NCBI GenBank assembly: GCA_035934405.1
Contig: DASYXW010000098.1
Location: forward strand, 1-57,416
Reading direction: 5' to 3'
Origin: DASYXW01 sp035934405
Lineage (GTDB): Bacteria; Acidobacteriota; Terriglobia; UBA7540
DNA: 57,416 nucleotides
Below the pieces are notes generated by a model. It ran no database searches. It saw nothing but the letters and a program-made list of their open reading frames with translations, and had not been told where the DNA came from. This document shows positions 17,001 to 26,098 of this stretch, in pieces (the first letter of the stretch is position 1; each line of letters starts with the position of its first letter). The position numbers and the translations under genes were made by a program.

Positions 17001-18449
17001 ATGACCATGCCGAAATCGCTGTTGTTCACGGCCGCTACCTTTTTCGCTTTTGTGGCCGTGAGCCAATCCCGGCCACTTCAAGACCAGCAGCCAAGCGCGG
17101 TGCCGGGAGCAACGGCCCAATCCGCTCTGGCCGCTCAGGACGCCGACCAGGATCAACAAGGGCCAAACGCAAGCGCTTCGGCCGCCACGCCGGTCGAAGA
17201 CACCCGTCCTCTGGCTGGGGCGGAAGTTGGAGTTCAGATTCCGGGAGCACGCCGGGGTTATCTGTTGCCGAGTTTTTCTTTCGCGGAAGTCGGTGATACG
17301 AACAACCAGATCGTTCCGGGAGGTTCCACTTTCGCGACCGCCAGCATTCCGGTGGCCCGCATGGAGCTGGATCACGTAGGACGGCGCACTGACTTTGCAG
17401 CTGATTACCTAGGAGGCGCACTGCTTTATAACTCGGTTTCGCAAAGCGACACGACATTTCAGCAATTCGGATTCTCGGAAAAGTACACTGGCCGCCAGTG
17501 GAATCTGCTTCTGAGTGATCGGTTCAGTTACTTGCCGGAGGCAGAATTCGGTTTCGGCGGTATCAGCGAGCTGGGCAGCTTCGGCATCGGGTCGCAGTTG
17601 GGTTTAGGCGGCGGGTTGGGCCAGTTGAACCCGGCATTCGGCCCCGGCCAGAGCATCTTGACGGGGCAAGCGGGACGCTATACGAACGTGGCGGTGGGCC
17701 AAGCACAGTACAGGGTAACGGCGCGCACGTCGTTTACCGGAATCGCTGCTGTTGCCAACGTTCAATTCCAGCAAAACAGTTTCATCAGCGGCAACGACCT
17801 GACTTTGACCGGAGCGGTCGATCACAGTCTGTCGGCGAGAGACTCCTTGAGCGTTGCCTACACCTTCAGCGCGCTGCGCTTTAATGGACTCGGCGAGGCA
17901 ATCAACAGCTATGTGATCCAGGCCGGGTATGGCCGGCGGATCACCGGGCGGCTCTCATTTCGTCTTCTGGGCGGGCCTGAAATCACCCAGATAGCATCGG
18001 GAGGCGTGACCTTTCCGGCGCGGCTTTACGCCAGCGGGCAAGGGGAATTGAGTTATCACTTGGAGCGATCCGACTTTTCACTGGCCTACCGGCAATTCAT
18101 CGAACCGGGTTCGGGCGTCCTGGCGGGAGCCTTGACGAGCGCGGTGACCGCGTCGTGGAACCGGCGGCTGACCCAGAGTTGGTCGGGGTATCTCTACGCG
18201 GGATATGGGCGCAACGCCGGGCTGCAGCAGTCAATAGTGAACTCTAACGGGCTATTCAACTATGAAAACGGAGGCCTTCGTCTGAGCCGGAATTGGGGAA
18301 GGTCCTTCACGTTGTTCGCTCTGTATACCGTGCAGTACCAGAGCTCGAACATAGCTTTCCCGATCTTCAGTGGTAATCCGGGCAGGGTGGTGGTGGTGCA
18401 CACGTTTGGAGTGGGTCTCGACGTACATTCGCGGCCCTTTGGTATTTGA
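17001..18449 (+). CDS. Predicted outer-membrane beta-barrel protein of EPS locus
   Basis: About 482 residues from ATG 17001. A signal peptide (MPKSLLFTAATFFAFVAVSQS) precedes a Pro/Ala/Gln-rich linker. The rest consists of alternating amphipathic strands rich in Tyr, Phe, Gly and Ser (for example YLYAGYGRNAGL and FTLFALYTVQYQSSN), as in outer-membrane barrels. Its place between the export protein and the co-polymerase matches the beta-barrel component of XrtA-type EPS loci. It may form the outer-membrane exit pore, since the short export protein lacks Wza's membrane helix (inference). A GTG at 16986 overlapping the previous stop is the alternative start. Confidence 0.75.
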   Translation: MTMPKSLLFTAATFFAFVAVSQSRPLQDQQPSAVPGATAQSALAAQDADQDQQGPNASASAATPVEDTRPLAGAEVGVQIPGARRGYLLPSFSFAEVGDTNNQIVPGGSTFATASIPVARMELDHVGRRTDFAADYLGGALLYNSVSQSDTTFQQFGFSEKYTGRQWNLLLSDRFSYLPEAEFGFGGISELGSFGIGSQLGLGGGLGQLNPAFGPGQSILTGQAGRYTNVAVGQAQYRVTARTSFTGIAAVANVQFQQNSFISGNDLTLTGAVDHSLSARDSLSVAYTFSALRFNGLGEAINSYVIQAGYGRRITGRLSFRLLGGPEITQIASGGVTFPARLYASGQGELSYHLERSDFSLAYRQFIEPGSGVLAGALTSAVTASWNRRLTQSWSGYLYAGYGRNAGLQQSIVNSNGLFNYENGGLRLSRNWGRSFTLFALYTVQYQSSNIAFPIFSGNPGRVVVVHTFGVGLDVHSRPFGI

Positions 18450-18484
18450 CCGCAGCCGAGGCTGCACGGTTCGGGGAGGTTCTA

Positions 18485-20023
18485 ATGGCAGGCGAGAGAG
18501 AGATGAGCTTTGAAGACTATCTGGGCATTCTGCACAGGCGGCGCTGGGTGGTTCTGATTCCGGCCATCGTCGGACCGCTCGTCGGGTACCTGGTCACGCT
18601 GTTGCTGACGCCCCAGTACACCTCGACCAGCCTGGTCCTGATCGAGCAGCCGACGGTGCCTTCCAGTTTCGTGCAGTCGGTGTCGGAAGGCGATTTGTTT
18701 ACGCGCCTGGCGACCATGCAGGAGCAGATCGAGAGCCGGACCCGATTGCAACCGATTATCGAACGGTATGACCTCTACAAGAGTGAGCGTCGCCGATCTA
18801 TGGAGGATGCTCTGGACCAGATGCGAAAGGACATTCAGATGCTGCCGGTGCAGTTCTCGGGCGACATGGCGAAAGCCGGAGCCAACAAGCAGCAACCCGT
18901 GCCGGGATTTAGCATCAGCTTTACGGCGTCCACCGCCAAGTTGGCCCAGCAGGTTTGCACTGAGCTGACCTCCATGTTCATGGAGGAAAATCTTCAGCAG
19001 CGGGAGCAGCGCGCTCAAGGAACGACTGACTTTCTCTCGAGCCAGCTCGCCGATGCCAAGCGGGCCTTAGACGAGCAGAACGCCAAGCTGGCCGATTTTA
19101 AGCGCAAGAACCTGGGTTCGCTGCCGGAGGACCAGGCAGCGAATCTGCAGGTTCTCACGAGCCTCAATTCCCAGCTTGATGCCAGCACGGAGCAGCTCAG
19201 CCGAGCTCAGCAGGAGAAGACCTACCTCGAGTCTTTGCTTTCGCAGCAGGTGGCGGCTTGGCAGTCTGAGACGCCGGTTGATGACCAGGACCCGGACAAA
19301 CTTAAGGACCAACTTGCCAAGATGAAGGAGGGGCTCGCCGTCATGGAGGGCCGCTACACGAACGACTACCCCGACGTCATCAAGATGAAGAAGGACATCG
19401 CGCAACTGGAAGCGCATATTCAGGATCTCGAACAGGCTAAGTCAACGAAGGCATCGACCCCGGCCCAGGCGCCGGTGCCCATCCAGCAGTTGCGCGCCCA
19501 GCTCACCCAAGACGAAGAGTTAATCAAGGCCAAAACGGCCGAGCAGGATGATCTGCAGAAGAAAATTCGGGCCTACGAGGCAAGGGTGCAAGTGAGCCCG
19601 CTGGTCGAGCAACAGTACAAAGAGTTGTCGCTCGGTCAGGATGGGGCACTGAAGTTCTATAACAGTCTGGCGGCGAACCGGGATCAGTCCCAGATGTCGG
19701 CCAGCCTCGAAAGCCGCGGCCAGGGCGAGCAATTTCGCGTGCTGGATTCGGCGGATCTTCCCCAGGATCCGTCCTTCCCGGTATGGTGGCAGTTTGCCCT
19801 CGGCGGTTTCGGAGTGGGCCTCGGAGCGGGCGCGGGTCTCGCCATTCTGGCGGAATTTCGCGACAAAGCCATCCGAGATGAGCGTGACGTCACATATTAT
19901 CTTGATTTACCCACTCTGGCCCTGGTTCCTTCGGTCGAGTCCGCAAACGGCAGGAAAAACGACACCTCCAAGCCATCGGGCAGCCAAGAGGAACTTCAGC
20001 CTCGCGAGCCGATGTCGGCTTAA
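18485..20023 (+). CDS. Wzz/Wzc-type polysaccharide co-polymerase (chain-length determinant), no kinase domain
   Basis: A 512-residue inner-membrane protein. A Wzz-type N-terminus (MSFEDYLGILHRRRWVVLIP) leads into the first membrane helix. A long periplasmic coiled-coil region spans about residues 160-400. The second helix is WWQFALGGFGVGLGAGAGLA near residue 440. The short cytoplasmic tail has no Walker motifs, so the kinase is supplied by the separate gene at 20991. ATG 18485 has GGGGAGG six bases upstream and is preferred over the TTG at 18446. Together with the kinase it should set chain length and drive export. Confidence 0.92.
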   Translation: MAGEREMSFEDYLGILHRRRWVVLIPAIVGPLVGYLVTLLLTPQYTSTSLVLIEQPTVPSSFVQSVSEGDLFTRLATMQEQIESRTRLQPIIERYDLYKSERRRSMEDALDQMRKDIQMLPVQFSGDMAKAGANKQQPVPGFSISFTASTAKLAQQVCTELTSMFMEENLQQREQRAQGTTDFLSSQLADAKRALDEQNAKLADFKRKNLGSLPEDQAANLQVLTSLNSQLDASTEQLSRAQQEKTYLESLLSQQVAAWQSETPVDDQDPDKLKDQLAKMKEGLAVMEGRYTNDYPDVIKMKKDIAQLEAHIQDLEQAKSTKASTPAQAPVPIQQLRAQLTQDEELIKAKTAEQDDLQKKIRAYEARVQVSPLVEQQYKELSLGQDGALKFYNSLAANRDQSQMSASLESRGQGEQFRVLDSADLPQDPSFPVWWQFALGGFGVGLGAGAGLAILAEFRDKAIRDERDVTYYLDLPTLALVPSVESANGRKNDTSKPSGSQEELQPREPMSA

Positions 20024-20032
20024 GAGTCGTCC

Positions 20033-20956
20033 ATGTATAAGAAGTTTTTTGGTTTGCGAGAAAACCCGTTCAGCGTCAATCCGGATCCCCGGTATCTTGT
20101 CCTGACCCCTCACACCGAGGAGGCTCTCTCGGTGCTGACCTATGGGATTCAGAACCGGCGCGGCTTCATCCTGCTGACCGGTGAAGTCGGCACAGGAAAA
20201 ACGACCCTGGTGAACAAGCTGTTGGAGTGGCTGCGGCGGCAAGGGGTGGCAACAGCTTTTCTGTTTAACCCGCGACTGAGCGCGCCTCAGTTCTTTGACT
20301 TCATGATGGCGGATTTTGGAATACCGTGCGACGGCCGCCAGAAGGGCCAGGTTTTGATCCGACTGAACCACTGGCTGCTGGAACGCTACCGGGCGGGCGA
20401 GACCGCCGTGCTGATTGTGGACGAGGCTCAGGACCTCTCGTTTCAAATGCTGGAGGAGATTCGCTTGCTGACCAATCTGGAGACTGCCACGGAAAAGCTG
20501 TTGCAGATTGTGCTCTCGGGTCAGCCGGAACTGGACGAGAAGTTACGGCAAGCCGAAGTAAGACAGTTGCGGCAACGAATCACGTTGCGCTGTAAGACGC
20601 ACCCACTGAGCTTGGAGGAAACGGCGGGTTATGTGTCGCGGCGGTTGAGCATCGCCGGGGCCGACGGCCAGCCCATTCTGACATCCGACGCGATCGAAAC
20701 CGTGCACTTGTACTCCCGCGGCATACCCCGTGTCATCAACCTCCTCTGTGAGCACGCGCTGATCAGCGCCTTTGCGGACCAGGTTCGGCCCGTGCCGGCT
20801 GAGACGATCGAAGTCGTGGCCCGGGAGTTTGAGTTGCACGAGATCGAACCCACGGTTCCCGTCGGTGCTCGAGGAATGAACAAGGACGATGTGCGTTTAA
20901 TGGAAACTTTGCAAAACCTGGCGGCCCTCATGGACCGGATTCGGAGGCCGGAGTGA
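20033..20956 (+). CDS. ExeA/GspA-like AAA ATPase of XrtA-type EPS locus
   Basis: A 307-residue ATPase with Walker A GEVGTGKTT (about residues 50-58), Walker B VLIVDEAQDLS and a sensor segment VLSGQPEL. The N-terminus YKKFFGLRENPFSVNPDPRYL is the hallmark of the ExeA/general-secretion ATPase family, including the exosortase-associated ATPase subgroup. No peptidoglycan-binding domain or membrane helix is seen. Its exact job in EPS loci is not known. It begins nine bases after the co-polymerase gene, so it is in the same operon. Confidence 0.9.
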   Translation: MYKKFFGLRENPFSVNPDPRYLVLTPHTEEALSVLTYGIQNRRGFILLTGEVGTGKTTLVNKLLEWLRRQGVATAFLFNPRLSAPQFFDFMMADFGIPCDGRQKGQVLIRLNHWLLERYRAGETAVLIVDEAQDLSFQMLEEIRLLTNLETATEKLLQIVLSGQPELDEKLRQAEVRQLRQRITLRCKTHPLSLEETAGYVSRRLSIAGADGQPILTSDAIETVHLYSRGIPRVINLLCEHALISAFADQVRPVPAETIEVVAREFELHEIEPTVPVGARGMNKDDVRLMETLQNLAALMDRIRRPE

Positions 20957-20990
20957 CCCCAGGAGTCTCAAGAAACGAGTTGAAGCATAT

Positions 20991-21923
20991 ATGAGCAGAA
21001 TTCACGATGCTTTAAAAATCGCCCAGCGGGAACGAGCGGCGAACCCGAACTTGGCCGAGGCGTCTGACGGCGTTCTGGTCCCCGATCTGATGACCACGCT
21101 TGAATCGCCGGCAGCGGCACGAGAGGCCCCGACGGTTGCCTACGGCGCGCCGGAGGGGGTTTCTGAACCTCTATCGCTCGAATGGTTGCAGGCGCGCTGT
21201 CCGGCGTCGCCGTGGAACCCCACCTCCGACCTGCTGCTCTTTGCCGATGCCAAAGATCAATCGCCGGCGGCCGAGCAGTTCCGCACCCTGCGATCAAGGC
21301 TGTATCAGATTCGCGACAAGCAGCCCTTGCAGACGGTGCTGGTGGCGAGCGCCCTCCCTGCTGAAGGCAAGACGTTCGTCAGCGTCAACCTGGCGCAGGC
21401 CATCGTTCAACAGCGCAACCGCAGCGTGCTGCTGATGGACGGCGACTTAAGGCGTTCGCGCACTCACGAAATGCTTGGAGCCTCCGCGACGCCGGGTTTA
21501 TCCGACTATCTTCGCGGCGACGCCGACGCTCTCTCCATCCTTCAGCGTGGTGCAGAGGGCAATCTGTTCTTTATCGGGGGTGGCAGTCCGGTTTCCAACC
21601 CGATTGAACTGATCAGCACGGGTCGTTTGAAGACCTTGCTGCACCGTCTGGCGCCGGTCTTTGACTGGATCATTCTAGATTCACCTCCATCGATTCCCTT
21701 GTCAGACGCCAGCCTCCTGGCAGAACTGTGCGACGGGGTACTGATGGTGGTGCGATCGGGGGAAACGCCTTTTGATATGGCGCAGAAGACGCGCCAGGAA
21801 TTCCAACAGCGGCACTTGGTCGGCGTGGTCCTTAACCGTGTGACTCCCGGTTCCACGTACACCTCGTATTACTACGGGTATTCGGGGGGAGAAGCATCGA
21901 AAAACGGAAACAAGAAAGACTGA
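20991..21923 (+). CDS. BY-kinase, CpsD/CapB-type tyrosine autokinase
   Basis: A 310-residue cytoplasmic P-loop kinase. Walker A is in ASALPAEGKTF (about residue 123), Walker A' in VLLMDGDLRRSR and Walker B in WIILDSPP, the order typical of bacterial tyrosine kinases. The C-terminal tyrosine cluster YTSYYYGY (about residues 289-296) is the expected autophosphorylation site. It should be activated by the cytoplasmic tail of the co-polymerase encoded two genes upstream, giving a two-protein version of Wzc. The N-terminal 90 residues form a variable linker. Confidence 0.92.
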   Translation: MSRIHDALKIAQRERAANPNLAEASDGVLVPDLMTTLESPAAAREAPTVAYGAPEGVSEPLSLEWLQARCPASPWNPTSDLLLFADAKDQSPAAEQFRTLRSRLYQIRDKQPLQTVLVASALPAEGKTFVSVNLAQAIVQQRNRSVLLMDGDLRRSRTHEMLGASATPGLSDYLRGDADALSILQRGAEGNLFFIGGGSPVSNPIELISTGRLKTLLHRLAPVFDWIILDSPPSIPLSDASLLAELCDGVLMVVRSGETPFDMAQKTRQEFQQRHLVGVVLNRVTPGSTYTSYYYGYSGGEASKNGNKKD

Positions 21924-21929
21924 GGAACC

Positions 21930-23318
21930 GTGGTCCGGGTCTTCAACGTCTACTATCCCGTCCGCACCATAGTCTTGCTGCTTGGCGAGACGTTGATCAT
22001 CTGCGCCTCCTTTCTGCTCGCCGGTCTCGCGTGGCAGGGTAATGACTTCGTCCTCAGAATGAGGTATGGCGGCGAGTTTCTGAACATCGCGCTGGCCTCG
22101 GGCGTCTGCCTGGTGTGCCTCTACTACCACGACCTGTACGACTCCCTGCTGCTCAGCAACCCGCGCGAGACCTTCACGCGGCTGGTTCAGGTGCTGGGCT
22201 CGGCCTGCGTGATTCTGGCGATCCTGTACTACATCCTGCCGGTGGTTCGGCTTGAATTCGGGCTTTTCGTGCTCGGGATGGTGCTCGCGGGCGTCCTGCT
22301 CAGCTTCTGGAGAAGGTTGTTCTTCGCCGTGAATGCTTCCGAGCGTCTGGCCCGCCGCGGGATTGTTGTGGGCGCAGACGCTCTCGCCGCGTCGCTCCAG
22401 GTGGAGATCGAACGCCGCCCCGAGTACGGGGTGCGATTGATTGGTTACGTCGGCACACCGACGGAGCCTGGAAGCATGAACGGTCTGCCGTGCCTGGGAA
22501 GCGTGGAAAGCCTGCCGGCCCTGGTCGAGCGGGAGCGGGTGTCTCAGCTCATCATCAGCATGCGCGAGCGGCGTGGAAAGCTGCCCATGGAGTCGCTGCT
22601 CCAACTCAAGACCCAGGGCGTGATGGTGGAGGATGGCTCGAACGTCTACGAGAGTTTTACCGGCAAGGTGCCCCTGGACTCGTTGCGCCTGAGCTGGCTG
22701 CTCTTTGGCCGGGGCTTTCGCGTCTCCGCGGTTATGCTCATTTATAAGCGGGCAGCGTCCCTGATCGTTTCAGGGCTGGGGCTGCTGGTCGCTTCGCCGT
22801 TGATGGCTTTGATCGCCGTCGCCATCCGGCTGGATTCGAAAGGTCCCGCTCTGTTCCTGCAGGACCGGGTGGGCCGCGCCGGAAAGACCTTCCAGCTTTA
22901 CAAGTTCCGATCGATGCGCGACGGGGCCGACCCGGACGGTCAGTTCAAGCCGGCCGAGGCTGACGACCCTCGCTTTACGCGCGTCGGACGCTGGCTGCGC
23001 CGCCTCCGCCTCGATGAGATCCCGCAGCTTTATAACATCCTGCGCGGCGACATGCACTTTGTCGGGCCGCGCCCCTTTGTGCCCAATCAGGAAGAAGAAT
23101 ACGCCGCCAAGATTCCGTTCTACCGCCAGCGCTGGAGCGTCACCCCGGGGGCCACGGGCTGGGCGCAAATCAATCGGGAGTACTGCGCCACCATCGACGA
23201 CAACGTCGAAAAGCTCTCCTATGACCTGTACTACATCAAGAACATGTCGGTCGGACTTGATCTGCTCATCGCCTTCCGAACCATCAAAATCCTGCTGCTG
23301 GGCCGGGGAGGGCGCTGA
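21930..23318 (+). CDS. Exopolysaccharide polyprenyl glycosylphosphotransferase (initiating sugar transferase)
   Basis: A 462-residue membrane enzyme that starts repeat-unit synthesis by moving a sugar-1-phosphate to undecaprenyl phosphate. The N-terminal half has about four helices and a CoA-binding-like domain (GIVVGADALAASL). The C-terminal bacterial sugar transferase domain has one helix then LFLQDRVGRAGKTFQLYKFRSM, RLDEIPQLYNILRGDM, VGPRPFVP and PGATGWAQI. The start is a GTG at 21930 with TGAGGA just upstream. Its stop overlaps the next start (TGATG). The sugar transferred cannot be deduced. Confidence 0.94.
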   Translation: MVRVFNVYYPVRTIVLLLGETLIICASFLLAGLAWQGNDFVLRMRYGGEFLNIALASGVCLVCLYYHDLYDSLLLSNPRETFTRLVQVLGSACVILAILYYILPVVRLEFGLFVLGMVLAGVLLSFWRRLFFAVNASERLARRGIVVGADALAASLQVEIERRPEYGVRLIGYVGTPTEPGSMNGLPCLGSVESLPALVERERVSQLIISMRERRGKLPMESLLQLKTQGVMVEDGSNVYESFTGKVPLDSLRLSWLLFGRGFRVSAVMLIYKRAASLIVSGLGLLVASPLMALIAVAIRLDSKGPALFLQDRVGRAGKTFQLYKFRSMRDGADPDGQFKPAEADDPRFTRVGRWLRRLRLDEIPQLYNILRGDMHFVGPRPFVPNQEEEYAAKIPFYRQRWSVTPGATGWAQINREYCATIDDNVEKLSYDLYYIKNMSVGLDLLIAFRTIKILLLGRGGR

Positions 23319-24469
23319 TGAAGTTCCTGTTCTGGATGGCTGCCGTCTGGCTCGGCTATACCTACCTGGGCTATCCCCTGGTGCTCCGGCTGTTGTCGTG
23401 GGTACGGCCCGTACATCCTGTCATCCGCGAGGATTACTTGCCTGGCGTCTCGGTTCTCGTCGCGGCGCGCAACGAAGAGAAAGACATCGGCTGGAAGGTA
23501 AACGAAACGCTGCAGTGGGATTATCCCAAGGAGCTGCTCTCGGTGCGGGTCGCTTCCGATGCTTCGGAGGATCTCACGGACGAAATCCTGAAGGGTATCA
23601 AGGATCCCCGGATGACCTTCGTGCGGATGGAACGAAGGTCCGGCAAGAACGCCGCGCTCAACCGGCTGGCGCAGGCCGCGCCGGGCGAGTTGCTGTTCTT
23701 TACCGATGCCAACTCCCACATTCCGCCCCACTGCCTCCGCAAAGTTGTCCGGCACTTCGCCGACCCGCGCGTCGGCTGCGTCACCGGTGACACGCACTCG
23801 GCGGAGGACTCCTCGGATTCGGTCATCGAAGAGGGCGCTGGCGCGTATGGGGGATACGAATCCAGGATCCGCGGGCTCGAGAGCCGGATCGGTTCCGTGC
23901 TAGTCTGCGATGGCGCCATCTTCTGTGTGCGTCGTTCCCTCTATGCGCCGCTCCTGCCGGAGTTGGCCAACGATCTCGAACTTCCACTGAGGATCGGGGC
24001 GGCGGGTTACTGGGTGCGGCACGAGCCGGAAGCTCAGGTATTCGAGAAGGACACCGTCTCGCCGTGGGAATCGTTCGAGCAGCGGCGGCGAATCTCGGCA
24101 CAGGGCATGCTGGGCATGTGGAAGCTGCGGAGCACGCTCGGCGGACTCCGGGGCTGGCAGTTCGTCTCGCGCAAGTTCCTCCGTTGGCTCACCCTGGTTC
24201 CCTTGGCCCTGTTGCTGGTGTCGAGCGCGTCGCTGGCCGCCACGCCGCTCTTCGCGCTCGCTCTCGCCATCCAGTTGGTCTTTTACGGCATGGCGCTCGC
24301 CGGACTTCTGATCGCGGCGGCCGGCCGAAGCAGTAATCGGTGGGTGTCGGTCCCATTTTACGTGGTGCTGGGCAGCGCCTCAACCCTGGCCGGGGTTTTC
24401 GACGCCTGCCGCGGCCGGCGCTTCGCCGTGTGGGAAATTGCGAGTCTTTCGAGAGGCGCCGGTCCGTAG
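23318..24469 (+). CDS. Membrane-associated family 2 glycosyltransferase
   Basis: A 383-residue glycosyltransferase. One N-terminal helix (FLFWMAAVWLGYTYLGYPLV) precedes a GT-A domain with VSVLVAARNEEKDI, FFTDANSHIPP (DxN in the DxD position) and a QRRRISAQGM stretch resembling the QxxRW motif of processive GT2 enzymes. Two or three helices follow at the C-terminus. It is translationally coupled to the initiating transferase and likely adds an early sugar of the repeat unit. Confidence 0.9.
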   Translation: MKFLFWMAAVWLGYTYLGYPLVLRLLSWVRPVHPVIREDYLPGVSVLVAARNEEKDIGWKVNETLQWDYPKELLSVRVASDASEDLTDEILKGIKDPRMTFVRMERRSGKNAALNRLAQAAPGELLFFTDANSHIPPHCLRKVVRHFADPRVGCVTGDTHSAEDSSDSVIEEGAGAYGGYESRIRGLESRIGSVLVCDGAIFCVRRSLYAPLLPELANDLELPLRIGAAGYWVRHEPEAQVFEKDTVSPWESFEQRRRISAQGMLGMWKLRSTLGGLRGWQFVSRKFLRWLTLVPLALLLVSSASLAATPLFALALAIQLVFYGMALAGLLIAAAGRSSNRWVSVPFYVVLGSASTLAGVFDACRGRRFAVWEIASLSRGAGP

Positions 24470-24484
24470 CGGGGTTTGTAACGC

Positions 24485-24498
24485 CGGGCTTTAGCCCG
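24485..24498. repeat. Short hairpin repeat CGGGC-TTTA-GCCCG
   Basis: A perfect 5-base stem with a TTTA loop in the 74-base gap after the GT2 gene. Short GC stems around a TTTA loop look like dispersed intergenic repeats rather than terminators; no T-run follows. Confidence 0.45.
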
Positions 24499-24543
24499 CA
24501 GTGCCGTAAAAAAGGGGCCCGCTGGTCAAAATTGATTTCTGAA

Positions 24544-25794
24544 ATGCTCAACGAAAGCCTTCATCGCGACACTCTCGTGGCGCCTGCCGCCTCGTCGGCG
24601 CTTGGCGACGCGGTAGCGGCGGCGGGCGCAAACGACGGGACCGTCGGCCGACGCCTCCTAACCGCCGCGGACACCTTTTTTTTCTGGAAGGGCAGGGCGG
24701 CCCTCTACGCCGTTCTGAAGGCGCTCGGAGTCGGTCCGGGAGATCGCGTGGTCGTGCCCGGCTATACTTGTTTTGCTGTGCCATCCGCCATCCTTCTCGC
24801 CGGAGCCGAGCCGCTCTACGCCGACATTCAGCCCGGGACGTTCAACATGGCGTTGGCTGGGATCGAAAACGCCGTGGCACAGAGCGACAACCCGGCACGG
24901 GTGAAGGCGATCATCCTCCAGCACACCTACGGTATGCCCGCAGACGTGAATCGCATCGTGCCCTGGGCCCGCCGCCACGAACTTGCCACCATCGAGGACT
25001 GCGCCCACGTTTGGGGAAGCCGGTATCAGGATGAGCGTGGAGCTTGGCGCGCAGTCGGAACTGCGGGAGATGCGTCATTCTTCAGTTCGCACTGGACCAA
25101 GCCTGTTTCGACCGGCTTGGGGGGATGGGTGACCACTGCCGACCGCGCGCTGAGCAGCCGCCTTCGAAGCTTCCATGACGAGGAGTGCTCGGCCCCTTCG
25201 TTTCGGGAAACGGCTCTCCTTGCCGCCCAGGTCGCAGGACGGGAATTGCTGGCCTCGCCTACTTTCTACTGGATGGCGAGAGACGTTTATCGTCGGCTCT
25301 ACGGCGCAGGGCTGCTGGTGGGTTCTTCAACTCAGGAAGAGCTCAAGGGGATAAAGCCGAAGGTCAAAGACTACACCAAACGAATGTCCGGTTTTCAGAG
25401 ATGGCTCTTGAATCGGCGCCGATCGGACGAAAGCGTGGTGACTTTCCGAAAGAGACTCAAAATCACCTACGACGGTGTGCTTGCGTCGGCAGGATTCTCG
25501 CCGCTCGTGATTCCCGAAGGCACTGACGCCGTCTTGCTCCGCTATCCCGTCCGGGTGTCTGACAAGGGCCGGGTTTTGAAAGAAGCCGAGCGGTGCCGCA
25601 TCGAGCTGGGTGACTGGTACCGCTACCCGGTCGACCGGCCGGATGGTGTTGATGCCGGTATATTCGGCTATCGCGACGGAATGTGTCCGGAAGGAGAGCG
25701 CGCCGCCCGCGAGACGGTTACTCTGCCGATGAATGATCGAGTTACCGAGCGGCAGGTTCTCAAGGCGGTCCAGTTTTTGCGGGACGTGAGGTGA
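24544..25794 (+). CDS. DegT/DnrJ/EryC1/StrS-family aminotransferase-like protein
   Basis: A 416-residue PLP-fold enzyme of the sugar-aminotransferase family. Typical segments are PGYTCFAVPSAILLAGAEPL, ILQHTYG, TIEDCAH (PLP ring Asp) and SFFSSHWTKPVSTGLGGWV, which holds the likely Schiff-base lysine. These enzymes aminate nucleotide-linked keto sugars; a role in making an amino sugar for this EPS is inferred. ATG 24544 is used because the upstream extension overlaps the GT2 gene and is low-quality. The Lys motif departs from the common SxxK-xx-GGDGG form, so substrate type is uncertain. Confidence 0.85.
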   Translation: MLNESLHRDTLVAPAASSALGDAVAAAGANDGTVGRRLLTAADTFFFWKGRAALYAVLKALGVGPGDRVVVPGYTCFAVPSAILLAGAEPLYADIQPGTFNMALAGIENAVAQSDNPARVKAIILQHTYGMPADVNRIVPWARRHELATIEDCAHVWGSRYQDERGAWRAVGTAGDASFFSSHWTKPVSTGLGGWVTTADRALSSRLRSFHDEECSAPSFRETALLAAQVAGRELLASPTFYWMARDVYRRLYGAGLLVGSSTQEELKGIKPKVKDYTKRMSGFQRWLLNRRRSDESVVTFRKRLKITYDGVLASAGFSPLVIPEGTDAVLLRYPVRVSDKGRVLKEAERCRIELGDWYRYPVDRPDGVDAGIFGYRDGMCPEGERAARETVTLPMNDRVTERQVLKAVQFLRDVR

Positions 25795-26098
25795 CCGACC
25801 AGAATGCGGGCTGTGAAGGACAAATCGAATAAGAAAAAACCACAGAATGACCGAACGAAGCCGTCAACCTATTGAAAATAAAGCATCGGCTTTTTTCCGA
25901 ATCCGGGAAAGCCGTCAGGCCATTGAAAATAAGCACTTTATACGTCTCAAAGCCGTCAAGTTGTTGATAACATTGATTAGTAGAGATACAAGGCAAAACC
26001 CTCGGTTTCGCCGGTGCGTGAGAAGGTTTGACGAACAGGCATTGCAGCCAGCCGTCAGGCGATGCGAGGGCAATAAACGCTGAAGACCACGAGCCTCC
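25795..26098. other. 304-base gap in EPS operon 1 holding repeat array copy 2
   Basis: The gap between the aminotransferase and deacetylase genes is AT-richer than its surroundings. It contains the repeat array (25851-25975) and a degenerate extra AGCCGTCAG box near 26050. No ORF with a credible start or family is present. A separate promoter for the deacetylase genes may lie here. Confidence 0.6.
25851..25975 (+). repeat. Three-unit ~120-bp repeat array, copy 2 (upstream of deacetylase)
   Basis: In plus orientation the units read RAAGCCGTCAR, four bases, TTGAAAATAA. They start at 25857, 25908 and 25949; the last has TTGATAACAT in place of the AT-rich half. Spacings of 51 and 41 mirror the 50 and 40 of copy 1 at 7482-7600. 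The outer flank GAACGAAG is also shared. A degenerate fourth box lies about 99 bases further on (26048). Confidence 0.85.

Noticed and set aside
26010..26026. GG...GC spacing resembling a sigma-54 site upstream of the deacetylase gene
   Set aside because: Only the invariant dinucleotides and one other base match; too weak to call.
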